DNA of 64,000 nt from Excoecaria cochinchinensis (GCA_947683425.1 CANTUQ010000313.1:83272-147271), one strand, 5' to 3'. Shown: positions 32,884 through 45,447, numbered from the stretch's first letter. Notes: a model not told the origin generated them from the sequence alone. Numbers and translations are program-made.

Positions 32884-34087
32884 GGGGTACCCCTAGCGAA
32901 ATCCGTAAAAATTCGTCGGATTTCGACGAAGCCAATTCTCGATGCGTTGTTACCGGCAAGCTAACAGTAGCTATCCCAATCAAGTTTTCCCGAATTATTG
33001 GACTCGGATCCGAAATTTCACCACTTTTTGCGATTTTTCGATTCTGGTGATTTTCCCTAGGGGTACCCCTAGCGAAATCCGTAAAAATTCGTCGGATTCC
33101 GACGAAGCCAATTCTCGATGCGTTGTGACCGACAAGCTTCCAGTAGCTATCCCAATCAAGTTTTCCAGAATTATTGGACTCGGATCCGAAATTTCACCAC
33201 TTTTTACGATTTTTCGATTCTAGTGATTTTCCCTAGGGGTACCCCTAGGGAAATCCGTAAAAATTCGTCGGATTCCGACGAAACCAATTATCGATGCGTT
33301 GTGACCGGAAAGCTTCCAGTAGCTATCCCAATCAAGTTTTCCCGAATTATTGGACTCGGATCCGAAATTTCACCACTTTTTACGATTTTTCGATTCTGGT
33401 GATTTTCCCTAGGGGTACCCCTAGGGAAATTCGTCGGATTTCGACGAAGCTAATTCTCGATGCGTTTTGACCGGCAAGCTTCCATTAGCTATCCCAATCA
33501 AGTTTTCCCGAATTATTGGACTCGGATCCGAAATTTCACCACTTTTTGCGATTTTTCGATTCTGGTGATTTTCCCTAGGGGTACCCCTAGCGAAATCCGT
33601 AAAAATTCGTCGGATTCCGACGAAGCCAATTCTCGATGCGTTGTGACCGACAAGCTTCCAGTAGCTATCCCAATCAAGTTTTCCAGAATTATTGGACTCG
33701 GATCCGAAATTTCACCACTTTTTACGATTTTTCGATTCTGGTGATTTTCCCTAGGGGTACCCCTAGGGAAATCCGTAAAAATTCGTCGGATTCCAACGAA
33801 GCCAATTCTCGATGCGTTGTGACCGGCAAGCTTCCAGTAGCTATCCCAATCAAGTTTTCCCGAATTATTGGACTCGGATCCGAAATTTCACCACTTTTTA
33901 CGATTTTTCGATTCTGGTGATTTTCCCTAGGGGTACCCCTAGGGAAATTCGTCGGATTTCGACGAAGCCAATTCTCGATGCGTTGTGACCGGCAAGCTTC
34001 CAATAGCTATCCCAATCAAGTTTTCCCGAATTATTGGACTCGGATCCGAAATTTCACTACTTTTTGCGATTTTTCGATTCTTCCCTA
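32884..34087. repeat. 1204-bp variant of the 1194-bp higher-order repeat
   Basis: Seven units in the order 176,176,176,166,176,176,158. It differs from the next two copies by one long unit in place of a short one. It ends with a 158-bp unit like the others. Its last three units carry TTCCAACGAAGCC (near 33791), which recurs at 36181 but not in the copy between. Confidence 0.88.
33930..34087. repeat. 158-bp monomer with an 8-bp deletion, copy 2
   Basis: Identical deletion endpoints to the unit at 32726; it also carries CTTCCAATAGC and CACTACTTTTTGCG. Confidence 0.92.
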
Positions 34088-35281
34088 GGGGTACCCCTAG
34101 CGAAATCCGGAAAAATTCGTTGGATTCCGACGAAGCCAATTCTCGATGCATTGTGACCGGCAAGCTTCCAGTAGCTATCCCAATCAAGTTTTCCCGAATT
34201 ATTGGACTCGGATCCGAAATTTCACCACTTTTTACGATTTTTCGATTCTGGTGATTTTCCCTAGGGGTTCCCCTAGGGAAATCCGTAAAAATTCGTCGGA
34301 TTCCGACGAAGCCAATTCTCGATGCGTTGTGACCGGCAAGCTTCCAGTAGCTATCCCAATCAAGTTTTCCCATATTATTGGACTCAGATCCAAAATTTCA
34401 CCACTATTTACGATTTTTCGATTCTGGTGATTTTCCCTATGGGTACCCCTAGGGCAATTCGTCGGATTTCGACGAAGCCAATTCTCGATGCGTTGTGACC
34501 GACAAGCTTCCAGTAGCTATCCCAATTAAGTTTTTCCGAATTATTGGACTCGGATCCGAAATTTCACCACTTTTTACGATTTTTCGATTCTGGTGATTTT
34601 CCCTAGGGGTACCCCTAGGGAAATTCGTCGGATTTCGACGAAGCCAATTCTCGATGCGTTGTTACCGGCAAGCTAACAGTAGCTATCCCAATCAAGTTTT
34701 CCCGAATTATTGGACTCGGATCCGAAATTTCACCACTTTTTGCGATTTTACGATTCTGGTGATTTTCTCTAGGGGTACCCCAAGCGAAATCCGTAAAAAT
34801 TCGTCGGATTCCGACGAAGCCAATTCTCGATGCGTTGTGACCGACAAGCTTCCAGTAGCTATCCCAATCAAGTTTTCCAGAATTATTGGACTCGGATCCG
34901 AAATTTCACCACTTTTTACGATTTTTCGATTCTGGTGATTTTCCCTAGGGGTACCCCTAGGGAAATCCGTAAAAATTCGTCGGATTTCGACGAAGCCAAT
35001 TCTCGATGCGTTGTGACCGGTAAGCTTCCAGTAGCTATCCCAATCAAGTTTTCCCGAATTATTGGACTCGGATCCGAAATTTCACCACTTTTTACGATTT
35101 TTCGATTCTGGTGATATTCCCTAGGGGTACCTCTAGGGAAATTCGTCGGATTTCGACGAAGCCAATTCTCGATGCGTTGTGACCGGCAAGCTTCCAATAG
35201 CTATCCCAATCAAGTTTTCCCGAATTATTGGACTCAGATCCGAAATTTCACCACTTTTTGCGATTTTTCGATTCTTCCCTA
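34088..35281. repeat. 1194-bp higher-order repeat (7 monomers), version A start
   Basis: Units in the order 176,176,166,166,176,176,158 (sum 1194). Its first unit has CCGGAAAAATTCGTTGG and GATGCATTG; later units have TACCCCTAGGGCAATTCG near 34446 and AAGCTAACAGTAGC near 34672. Confidence 0.92.
35124..35281. repeat. 158-bp monomer with an 8-bp deletion, copy 3
   Basis: Identical deletion, 1194 bp after copy 2; it has CTCAGATCC and GGGGTACCTCTAGGG as private changes. Confidence 0.92.
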
Positions 35282-36475
35282 GGGGTACCCCTAGCGAAAT
35301 CCGTAAAAATTCGTCGGATTCCGACGAAGCCAATTCTCGATGCGTTGTGACCGGCAAGCTTCCAGTAGCTATCCCAATCAAGTTTTCCCGAATTATTGGA
35401 CTCGGATCCGAAATTTCACCACTTTTTACGATTTTTCGATTCTGGTGATTTTCCCTAGGGGTTCCCCTAGGGAAATCCGTAAAAATTCGTCGGATTCCGA
35501 CGAAGCCAATTCTCGATGCGTTGTGACCGGCAAGCTTCCAGTAGCTATCCCAATCAAGTTTTCCCGAATTATTGGACTCAGATCCAAAATTTCACCACTA
35601 TTTACGATTTTTCGATTCTGGTGATTTTCCCTATGGGTACCCCTAGGGCAATTCGTCGGATTTCGACGAAGCCAATTCTCGATGCGTTGTGACCGACAAG
35701 CTTCCAGTAGCTATCCCAATTAAGTTTTTCCGAATTATTGGACTCGGATCCGAAATTTCACCACTTTTTACGATTTTTCGATTCTGGTGATTTTCCCTAG
35801 GGGTACCCCTAGGGAAATTCGTCGGATTTCGACGAAGCCAATTCTCGATGCGTTGTTACCGGCAAGCTAACAGTAGCTATCCCAATCAAGTTTTCCCGAA
35901 TTATTGGACTCGGATCCGAAATTTCACCACTTTTTGCGATTTTACGATTCTGGTGATTTTCCCTAGGGGTACCCCAAGCGAAATCCGTAAAAATTCGTCG
36001 GATTCCGACGAAGCCAATTCTCGATGCGTTGTGACCGACAAGCTTCCAGTAGCTATCCCAATCAAGTTTTCCAGAATTATTGGACTCGGATCCGAAATTT
36101 CACCACTTTTTACGATTTTTCGATTCTGGTGATTTTCCCTAGGGGTACCCCTAGGGAAATCCGTAAAAATTCGTCGGATTCCAACGAAGCCAATTCTCGA
36201 TGCGTTGTGACCGGCAAGCTTCCAGTAGCTATCCCAATCAAGTTTTCCCGAATTATTGGACTCGGATCCGAAATTTCACCACTTTTTACGATTTTTCGAT
36301 TCTGGTGATTTTCCCTAGGGGTACCCCTAGGGAAATTCGTCGGATTTCGACGAAGCCAATTCTCGATGCGTTGTGACCGGCAAGCTTCCAATAGCTATCC
36401 CAATCAAGTTTTCCCGAATTATTGGACTCGGATCCGAAATTTCACTACTTTTTGCGATTTTTCGATTCTTCCCTA
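35282..36475. repeat. 1194-bp higher-order repeat (7 monomers), version B start
   Basis: The same unit lengths in the same order. The first unit here reads CCGTAAAAATTCGTCGG and GATGCGTTG, unlike the copies starting at 34088 and 36476. The fifth and sixth units carry CCGACAAGC and TTCCAACG. Confidence 0.92.
36318..36475. repeat. 158-bp monomer with an 8-bp deletion, copy 4
   Basis: Identical deletion, 1194 bp after copy 3. It shares CACTACTTTTTGCG with copy 2 but not copy 3, supporting the A-B-A order of the larger repeat. Confidence 0.92.
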
Positions 36476-38371
36476 GGGGTACCCCTAGCGAAATCCGGAA
36501 AAATTCGTTGGATTCCGACGAAGCCAATTCTCGATGCATTGTGACCGGCAAGCTTCCAGTAGCTATCCCAATCAAGTTTTCCCGAATTATTGGACTCGGA
36601 TCCGAAATTTCACCACTTTTTACGATTTTTCGATTCTGGTGATTTTCCCTAGGGGTACCCCTAGGGAAATCCGTAAAAATTCGTCGGATTTCGACGAAGC
36701 CAATTCTCGATGCGTTGTGACCGGCAAGCTTCCAGTAGCTATCCCAATCAAGTTTTCCTGAATTATTGGACTCGGATCCGAAATTTCACCACTTTTTACG
36801 ATTTTTCGATTCTGGTGATTTTCCCTAGGGGTACCCCTAGGGAAATTCGTCGGATTTCGACGAAGCCAATTCTCGATGCGTTGTGACCGGCAAGCTTCCA
36901 ATAGCTATCCCAATCAAGTTTTCCCGAATTATTGGACTCGGATCCGAAATTTCACCACTTTTTGCGATTTTTCGATTCTGGTGATTTTCCCTAGGGGTAC
37001 CCCTAGGGAAATCCGTAAAAATTCGTCGGATTTCGACGAAGCCAATTCTCGATGCGTTGTGACCGGCAAGCTTCCAGTAGCTATCCCAATCAAGTTTTCC
37101 CGAATTATTGGACTCGGATCCGAAATTTCACCACTTTTTACGATTTTTCGATTCTGGTGATTTTCCCTAGGGGTACCCCTAGGGAAATTCGTCGGATTTC
37201 GACGAAGCCAATTCTCGATGCGTTGTGACCGGCAAGCTTCCAATAGCTATCCCAATCAAGTTTTCCCGAATTATTGGACTCGGATCCGAAATTTCACCAC
37301 TTTTTGCGATTTTTCGATTCTGGTGATTTTCCCTAGGGGTACCCCTAGCGAAATCCGTAAAAATTCGTCGGATTCCGACGAAGCCAATTCTAGATGCGTT
37401 GTGACCGGCAAGCTTCCAGTAGCTATCCCAATCAAGTTTTCCCGAATTATTGGACTCGGATCCGAAATTTCACCACTTTTTACGATTTTTCGATTCTGGT
37501 GATTTTTCCTAGGGGTACCCCTAGGGAAATTCGTCGGATTTCGATGAAGCCAATTCTCGATGCGTTATGACCGGCAAGCTTCCAGTAGCTATCCCAATCA
37601 AATTTTCCAGAATTATTGGACTCGGATCCGAAATTTCACCACATTTTACGATTTTTCGATTCTGGTGATTTTCCCTAGGGGTACCCCTAGGGAAATCCGT
37701 AAAAATTCGTCGTATTCCGACGAAGCCAATTCTCGATGCGTTGTGACCGGCAAGCTTCCAGTAGCTATCCCAATCAAGTTTTCCCGAATTATTGGACTCG
37801 GATCCGAAATTTCACCACTTTTTACGATTTTTCGATTCTGGTGATTTTCCCTAGGGGTACCCCTAGGGAAATTCGTTGGATTTCGATGAAGCCAATTCTC
37901 GATGCGTTGTGACCGGCAAGCTTCCAGTAGCTATCCCAATCAAGTTTTCCAGAATTATTGGACTCGGATCCGAAATTTCACCACTTTTTACGATTTTTCG
38001 ATTCTGGTGATTTTCCCTAGGGGTACCCCTAGGGAAATCCGTAAAAATTCGTCGGATTCCAACGAAGCCAATTCTCGATGCGTTGTGACCGGCAAGCTTC
38101 CAGTAGCTATCCAAATCAAGTTTTCCCGAATTATTGGACTCGGATCCGAAATTTCACCACTTTTTACGATTTTTCGATTCTGGTGATTTTCCCTAGGGGT
38201 TCCCCTAGGGAAATCCGTAAAAATTCGTCGGATTCCGACGAAGCCAATTCTCGATGCGTTGTGACCGGCAAGCTTCCAGTAGCTATCCCAATTAAGTTTT
38301 TCCGAATTATTGGACTCGGATCCGAAATTTCACCACTTTTTACGATTTTTCGATTCTGGTGATTTTCCTTA
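36476..38371. repeat. 342-bp dimer tract
   Basis: Eleven units, seven long. It opens with a unit like that at 34088 (CCGGAAAAATTCGTTGG, GATGCATTG). From 36828 there are four consecutive short-long dimers (36828, 37170, 37512, 37854; 342 bp each). The first two share GGATTTCGACG, CTTCCAATAGC and TTTTTGCGATT in the short unit. Confidence 0.88.
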
Positions 38372-39231
38372 GGGGTACCCCTAGGGAAATTCGTCGTATT
38401 TCGACGAAGCCAATTCTCGATGCGTTGTGACCGGCAAGCTTTCAGTAGCTATCCCAATCAAGTTTTCCCGAATTTTTGGACTCGGATCCGAAATTTCACC
38501 ACTTTTTACGATTTATCGATTCTGGTGATTTTCCCTAGGGGTACCCCTAGGGAAATCCGTAAAAATTCGTCAGATTCCGACGAAGCTAATTCTCGATGCG
38601 TTTTGACCGGCAAGCTTCCAGTAGCTATCCCAATCAAGTTTTCCCGAATTATTGGACTCGAATCCGATATTTCACCACTTTTTACGATTTTTCGATTCTG
38701 GAGATTTTCCCTAGTGGTACCCCTAGGGAAATCCGTAAAAATTCGTCGGATTCCGACGAAGCCAATTCTCGATGCGTTGTGACCGGCAAGCTTCCAGTAG
38801 CTATCCCAATCAAGTTTTCCCGAATTATTGGACTCGGATTCGAAATTTAACCACTTTTTACGATTTTTCGATTCTGGTGATTTTCCCTATGGGTACCCCT
38901 AGGGAAATTCGTCGGATTCCGACGAAGGCAATTCTCGATGCGTTGTGACCGGCAAGCTTCCAGTAGCTATCCCAATCAAGTTTTCCCGAATTATTGGACT
39001 CGGATCCGAAATTTCACCACTTTTTACGATTTTTCGATTCTGGTGATTTTCCCTAGGGGTACCCCTAGGGAAATCCGTAAAAATTCGTCGGATTCCGACG
39101 AAGCCAATTCTCGATGCGTTGTGACCGGCAAGCTTCCAGTAGCTATCCCAATCAAGTTTTCCCGAATTATTGGACTCGGATCCGAAATTTCACCACTTTT
39201 TACGATTTTTCGATTTTGGTGATTTTCCCTA
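38372..39231. repeat. 860-bp pentamer higher-order repeat, copy 1
   Basis: Two short and three long units (332 + 528 = 860). Landmarks: AAGCTTTCAGTAGC near 38434, AATTTTTGG near 38471, ATTTATCGATT near 38512, TCGTCAGATTCC near 38569, TCTGGAGATTTTCC near 38696, AGTGGTACC near 38714 and CCCTATGGGTACC near 38885. Confidence 0.92.
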
Positions 39232-40091
39232 GGGGTACCCCTAGGGAAATTCGTCGGATTTCGACGAAGCCAATTCTCGATGCGTTGTGACCGGCAAGCT
39301 TTCAGTAGCTATCCCAATCAAGTTTTCCCGAATTTTTGGACTCGGATCCGAAATTTCACCACTTTTTACGATTTATCGATTCTGGTGATTTTCCCTAGGG
39401 GTACCCCTAGGGAAATCCGTAAAAATTCGTCAGATTCCGACGAAGCTAATTCTCGATGCGTTTTGACCGGCAAGCTTCCAGTAGCTATCCCAATCAAGTT
39501 TTCCCGAATTATTGGACTCGAATCCGATATTTCACCACTTTTTACGATTTTTCGATTCTGGAGATTTTCCCTAGTGGTACCCCTAGGGAAATCCGTAAAA
39601 ATTCGTCGGATTCCGACGAAGCCAATTCTCGATGCGTTGTGACCGGCAAGCTTCCAGTAGCTATCCCAATCAAGTTTTCCCGAATTATTGGACTCGGATC
39701 CGAAATTTAACCACTTTTTACGATTTTTCGATTCTGGTGATTTTCCCTATGGGTACCCCTAGGGAAATTCGTCGGATTCCGACGAAGGCAATTCTCGATG
39801 CGTTGTGACCGGCAAGCTTCCAGTAGCTATCCCAATCAAGTTTTCCCGAATTATTGGACTCGGATCCGAAATTTCACCACTTTTTACGATTTTTCGATTC
39901 TGGTGATTTTCCCTAGGGGTTCCCCTAGGGAAATCCGTAAAAATTCGTCGGATTCCGACGAAGCCAATTCTCGATACGTTGTGACCGGCAAGCTTCCAGT
40001 AGCTATCCCAATCAAGTTTTCCCGAATTATTGGACTCAGATCCAAAATTTCACCACTTTTTACGATTTTTCGATTCTGGTGATTTTCCCTA
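39232..40091. repeat. 860-bp pentamer higher-order repeat, copy 2
   Basis: All landmarks of copy 1 recur 860 bp later. The last unit differs: the palindrome centre is GGGGTTCCCC at 39916, with GATACGTTG and CTCAGATCCAAAAT, a unit type also present at 34264 and 35458. Confidence 0.9.
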
Positions 40092-41811
40092 TGTGTACCC
40101 CTAGGGAAATTCGTCGGATTTAGAAGAAGCCAATTCTCGATGCGTTGTGACCGGCAAGCTTCCAGTAGCTATCCCAATTAAGTTTTTCCGAATTATTGGA
40201 CTCGGATCCGAAATTTCACCACTTTTTACGATTTTTCGATTCTGGTGATTTTCCTTAGGGGTACCCCTAGGGAAATTCGTCGGATTTCGACGAAGCCAAT
40301 TCTCGATGCGTTGTTACCGGCAAGCTTCCAGTAGCTATCCCAATCAAGTTTTCCCGAATTATTGGACTCGGATCCGAAATTTCACCACTTTTTACGATTT
40401 TTCGATTCTGGTGATTTTCCCTAGGGGTACCCCTAGGGAAATCCGTAAAAATTCGTCGGATTCCGACGAAGCTAATTCTCGATGCGTTGTGACCGGCAAG
40501 CTTCCAGTAGCTATCCCAATCAAGTTTTCCCGAATTATTGGACTCGAATCAAAAATTTCACCACTTTTTACGATTTTTCGATTCTGGTGATTTTCCTTAG
40601 GGGTACCCCTAGGGAAATCCGTAAAAATTCGTCGGATTCCGACGAAGCCAATTCTCGATGCGTTGTGACCGGCAAGCTTCCAGTAGCTATCCCAATCAAG
40701 TTTTCCCGAATTATTGGACTCGGATCCGAAATTTCACCACTTTTTACGATTTTTCGATTCTGGTGATTTTCCCTAGGGGTACCCCTAGGGAAATCCATAA
40801 AAATTCGTCGGATTCCGACGAAGGTAATTCTCGATGCGTTGTGACCGGCAAGCTTCCAGTAGCTATCCCAATCAAGTTTTCCCGAATTATTGGACTCGAA
40901 TCCAAAATTTCACCACTTTTTACGATTTTTCGATTCTGGTGATTTTCCCTAGGGGTACCCCTAGGGAAATCCGTAAAAATTCGTCGGATTCCGACGAAGC
41001 CAATTCTCGATGCGTTGTGACCGGCAAGCTTCCAGTAGCTATCCCAATCAAGTTTTCCCGAATTATTGGACTCGGATCCGAAATTTCACCACTTTTTATG
41101 ATTTTTCGATTCTGGTGATTTTCCCTAGGGGTACCCTTAGGGAAATTCGTCGGATTCCGACGAAGACAATTCTCGATGCGTTGTGACCGGCAAGCTTCCA
41201 GTAGCTATCCCAATCAAGTTTTCCCGAATTATTGGACTCGGATCCGAAATTTCACCACTTTTTACGATTTTTCGATTCTCGTGATTTTCCCTAGGGGTAC
41301 CCCTAGGGAAATCCATAAAAATTCGTCGAATTCCGACGAAGCTAATTCTCGATGCGTTGTGACCGGCAAGCTTCCAGTAGCTATCCCAATCAAGTTTTCC
41401 CGAATTATTGGACTCGAATCCAAAATTTCACCACGTTTTACGATTTTTGGATTCTGGTGATTTTCCCTAGGGGTACCCCTAGGGAAATCCGTAAAAATTC
41501 GTCGGATTCCGACGAAGCCAATTCTCGATGCGTTGTGACCGGCAAGCTTCCAGTAGCTATCCCAATCAAGTTTTCCCGAATTATTGGACTCGGATCCGAA
41601 ATTTCACCACTTTTTACGATTTTTCGATTCTGGTGATTTTCCCTAGGGGTACCCCTAGGGAAATTCGTCGGATTCCGACGAAACCAATTCTCGATGCGTT
41701 GTGACCGGCAAGCTTCCAGTAGCTATCCCAATCAAGTTTTCCCGAATTATTGGACTCGGATCCGAAATTTCACCACTTTTTACGATTTTTCGATTCTGGT
41801 GATTTTCCCTA
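40092..41811. repeat. Long-rich block with two 518-bp trimers
   Basis: Ten units, six long. 40776-41293 and 41294-41811 are two trimers of long-long-short (518 bp each). They share TAGGGAAATCCATAAAAATTCG and TCGAATCCAAAAT in the first unit. The block opens with an odd unit: CCCTATGTGTACC and GGATTTAGAAGAAGCC near 40117. Confidence 0.88.
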
Positions 41812-44800
41812 GGGGTACCCCTAGGGAAATTCGTCGGATTCCGACGAAGCCAATTCTCGATGCGTTGTGACCGGCAAGCTTCCAGTAGCTATCCCAATCA
41901 AGTTTTCCCGAATTATTGGACTCGGATCCGAAATTTCACCACTTTTTACGATTTTTCGATTCTGGTGATTTTCCCTAGGGGTACCCCTAGGGAAATCCGT
42001 AAAAATTCGTCGGATTCCGACGAAGCTAATTCTCGATGCGTTGTGACCGGCAAGCTTCCAGTAGCTATCCCAATCAAGTTTTCCCGAATTATTGGACTCG
42101 AATCCGAAATTTCACCACTTTTTACGATTTTTCGATTCTAGTGATTTTCCCTAGTGGTACCCCTAGGGAAATCCGTAAAAATTCGTCGGATTCCGACGAA
42201 GCCAATTCTCGATGCGTTGTGACCGGCAAGATTCAAGTAGCTATCCAAATCAAGTTTTCGCGAATTATTGGACTCGGATCCGAAATTTGACCACTTTTTA
42301 CGATTTTTCGATTCTGGTGATTTTCCCTAAGGGTACCCCTAGGGAAATCCGTAAAAATTCGTCGGATTCCGACGAAGCTAATTCTCAATGCGTTGTGACC
42401 GGCAAGCTTCCAGTAGCTATCCCAATCAAGTTTTCCCGAATTATTGGACTCGGATCCGAAATTTCACCACTTTTTACGATTTTTCGATTCTGGTGATTTT
42501 CCCTAGGGGTACCCCTAGGGAAATCCGTAAAAATTCGTCGGATTCCGACGAAGCTAATTCTCGATGCGTTGTGACCGGCAAGCTTCCAGTAGCTATCCCA
42601 ATCAAGTTTTCCCGAATTATTGGACTCGGATCTGAAATTTCACCACTTTTTACGATTTTTCGATTCTGGTGATTTTCCCTAGGGGTACCCCTAGGGAAAT
42701 TCGTCGGATTCCGACGAGGCCAATTCTCGATGCGTAGTGACCGGCAAGCTTCCAGTAGCTATCCCAATCAAGTTTTCCCGAATTATTGGACTCGGATCCG
42801 AAATTTGACCACTTTTTACGATTTTTCGATTCTGGTGATTTTCCCTAGGGGTACCACTAGGGAAATCCGTAAAAATTCGTCGGATTCCGACGAAGCTTAT
42901 TCTCAATGCGTTGTGACCGGCAAGCTTCCAGTAGCTATCCCAATCAAGTTTTCCCGAATTATTGGACTCGAATCCGAAATTTCACCACTTTTTACGATTT
43001 TTCGATTCTGGTGATTTTCCCTAGGGGTACCCTTAGGAAAATCCGTAAAAATTCGTCGGATTCCGACAAAGCTAATTCTCGATGCGTTGTGACCGGCAAG
43101 CTTCCAGTAGCTATCCCAATCAAGTTTTCCCGAATTATTGGACTCGGATCCAAAATTTCACCACTTTTTACGATTTTTCGATTCTGGTGATTTTCCCTAG
43201 GGGTACCCCTAGGGAAATCCGTAAAAATTCGTCGGATTCCGACGAAGCCAATTCTCGATGCGTTGTGACCGGCAAGCTTCCAGTAGCTATCCCAATCAAG
43301 TTTTCCCGAATTATTGGACTCGGATCCGAAATTTCACCACTTTTTACGATTTTTCGATTCTGGTGATTTTCCCTAGGGGTACCCCTAGGGAAATTCGTCG
43401 GATTCCGACGAAGCCAATTCTCGATGCGTTGTGACCGGCAAGCTTCCAGTAGCTATCCCAATCAAGTTTTCCCGAATTATTGGACTCGGATCCGAAATTT
43501 CACCACTTTTTACGATTTTTCGATTCTGGTGATTTTCCCTAGGGGTACCCCTAGGGAAATCCGTAAAAATTCGTCGGATTCCGACGAAGCGAATTCTCGA
43601 TGCGTTGTGACCGGCAAGCTTCCAGTAGCTATCCCAATCAAGTTTTCCCGAATTATTGGACTCGGATCCGAAATTTCACCACTTTTTACGATTTTTCGAT
43701 TCTGGTGATTTTCCCTAGTGGTACCCCTAGGGAAATCCGTAAAAATTCGTCGGATTCCGACGAAGCCAATTCTCGATGCGTTGTGACCGGCAAGCTTCAA
43801 GTAGCTATCCCAATCAAGTTTTCGCGAATTATTGGACTCGGATCCGAAATTTGACCACTTTTTACGATTTTTCGATTCTGGTGATTTTCCCTAGGGGTAC
43901 CCCTAGGGAAATCCGTAAAAATTCGTCGGATTCCGACGAAGCTTATTCTCAATGCGTTGTGACCGGCAAGCTTCCAGTAGCTATCCCAATCAAGTTTTCC
44001 CGAATTATTGGACTCGAATCCGAAATTTCACCACTTTTTACGATTTTTCGATTCTGGTGATTTTCCCTAGGGGTACCCCTAGGAAAATCCGTAAAAATTC
44101 GTCGGATTCCGACGAAGCCAATTCTCGATGCGTTGTGACCGGCAAGCTTCCAGTAGCTATCCCAATCAAGTTTTCCCGAATTATTGTACTCGGATCCGAA
44201 ATTTCACCACTTTTTACGATTTTTCGATTCTGGTGATTTTCCCTAGGGGTACCCCTAGGGAAATTCGTCGGATTCCGACGAGGCCAATTCTCGATGCGTT
44301 GTGACCGGCAAGCTTCCAGTAGCTATCCCAATCAAGTTTTCCCGAATTATTGGACTCGGATCCGAAATTTCACCACTTTTTACGATTTTTCGATTCTGGT
44401 GATTTTCCCTAGGGGTACCCCTAGGGAAATCCGTAAAAATTCGTCGGATTCCGACGAAGCGAATTCTCGATGCGTTGTGACCGGCAAGCTTCCAGTAGCT
44501 ATCCTAATAAAGTTTTCCCAAATTATTGGACTCGAATCCGAAATTTCACCACTTTTTACGATTTTTCGATTCTGGTGATTTTCCCTAGTGGTACCCCTAG
44601 GGAAATCCGTAAAAATTCGTCGGATTCCGACGAAGCCAATTCTCGATGCGTTGTGACCGGCAAGCTTCCAGTAGCTATCCCAATCAAGTTTTCCCGAATT
44701 ATTGGACTCAGATCCGAAATTTCACCACTTTTTACGATTTTTCCATTCTGGTGATTTTCCCTAGGGGTACCCCTAGGGAAATTCGTCGGATTCCGACGAA

Positions 44801-45447
44801 GGCAATTCTCAATGCGTTGTGACCGGCAAGCTTCCAGTAGCTATCCCAATCAAGTTTTCCCGAATTATTGGACTCGGATCCGAAATTTCACCACTTTTTA
44901 CGATTTTTCGATTCTGGTGATTTTCCCTAGGGGTACCCCTAGGGAAATTCGTAAAAATTCGTCGGATTCCGACGAAGCCAATTCTCAATGCGTTGTGACC
45001 GGCAAGCTTCCAGTAGCTATCCCAATCAAGTTTTCCCAAATGATTGGACTCGGATCCGAAATTTCACCACTTTTTACGATTTTTCGATTCTGGTGATTTT
45101 CCCTAGGGGTACCCCTAGGGAAATTCGTCGGATTCCGACGAAGCCAATTCTCGATGCGTTGTGACCGGCAAGCTTCCAGTAGCTATCCCAATCAAGTTTT
45201 CCCGAATTATTGGACTCGGATCCGAAATTTCACCACTTTTTACGATTTTTCGATTCTGGTGATTTTCCCTAGTGGTACCCCTAGGGAAATCCGTAAAAAT
45301 TCGTCGGATTCCGACGAAGCCAATTCTCGATGCGTTGTGACCGGCAAGGTTCCAGTAGCTATCCCAATCAAGTTTTCCCGAATTATTGGACTCAGATCCG
45401 AAATTTCACCACTTTTTACGATTTTTCGATTATTGTGATTTTCCCTA
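41812..45447. repeat. 870-bp pentamer family (short followed by four long units)
   Basis: Twenty-one units, fifteen long, the richest long-form stretch. Full pentamers are 41812-42681 and 43376-44245. 42682-43375 is a four-unit version (694 bp) and 44246 starts another. Landmarks recur at 870 and 1564 bp: the AGTGGTACC unit (42154, 43718, 44588), AAGTTTTCGCGAATT (near 42253 and 43817), GAAATTTGACC (near 42284, 42803 and 43848) and GAAGCTTATTCTCAATG (near 42894 and 43940). Confidence 0.9.
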
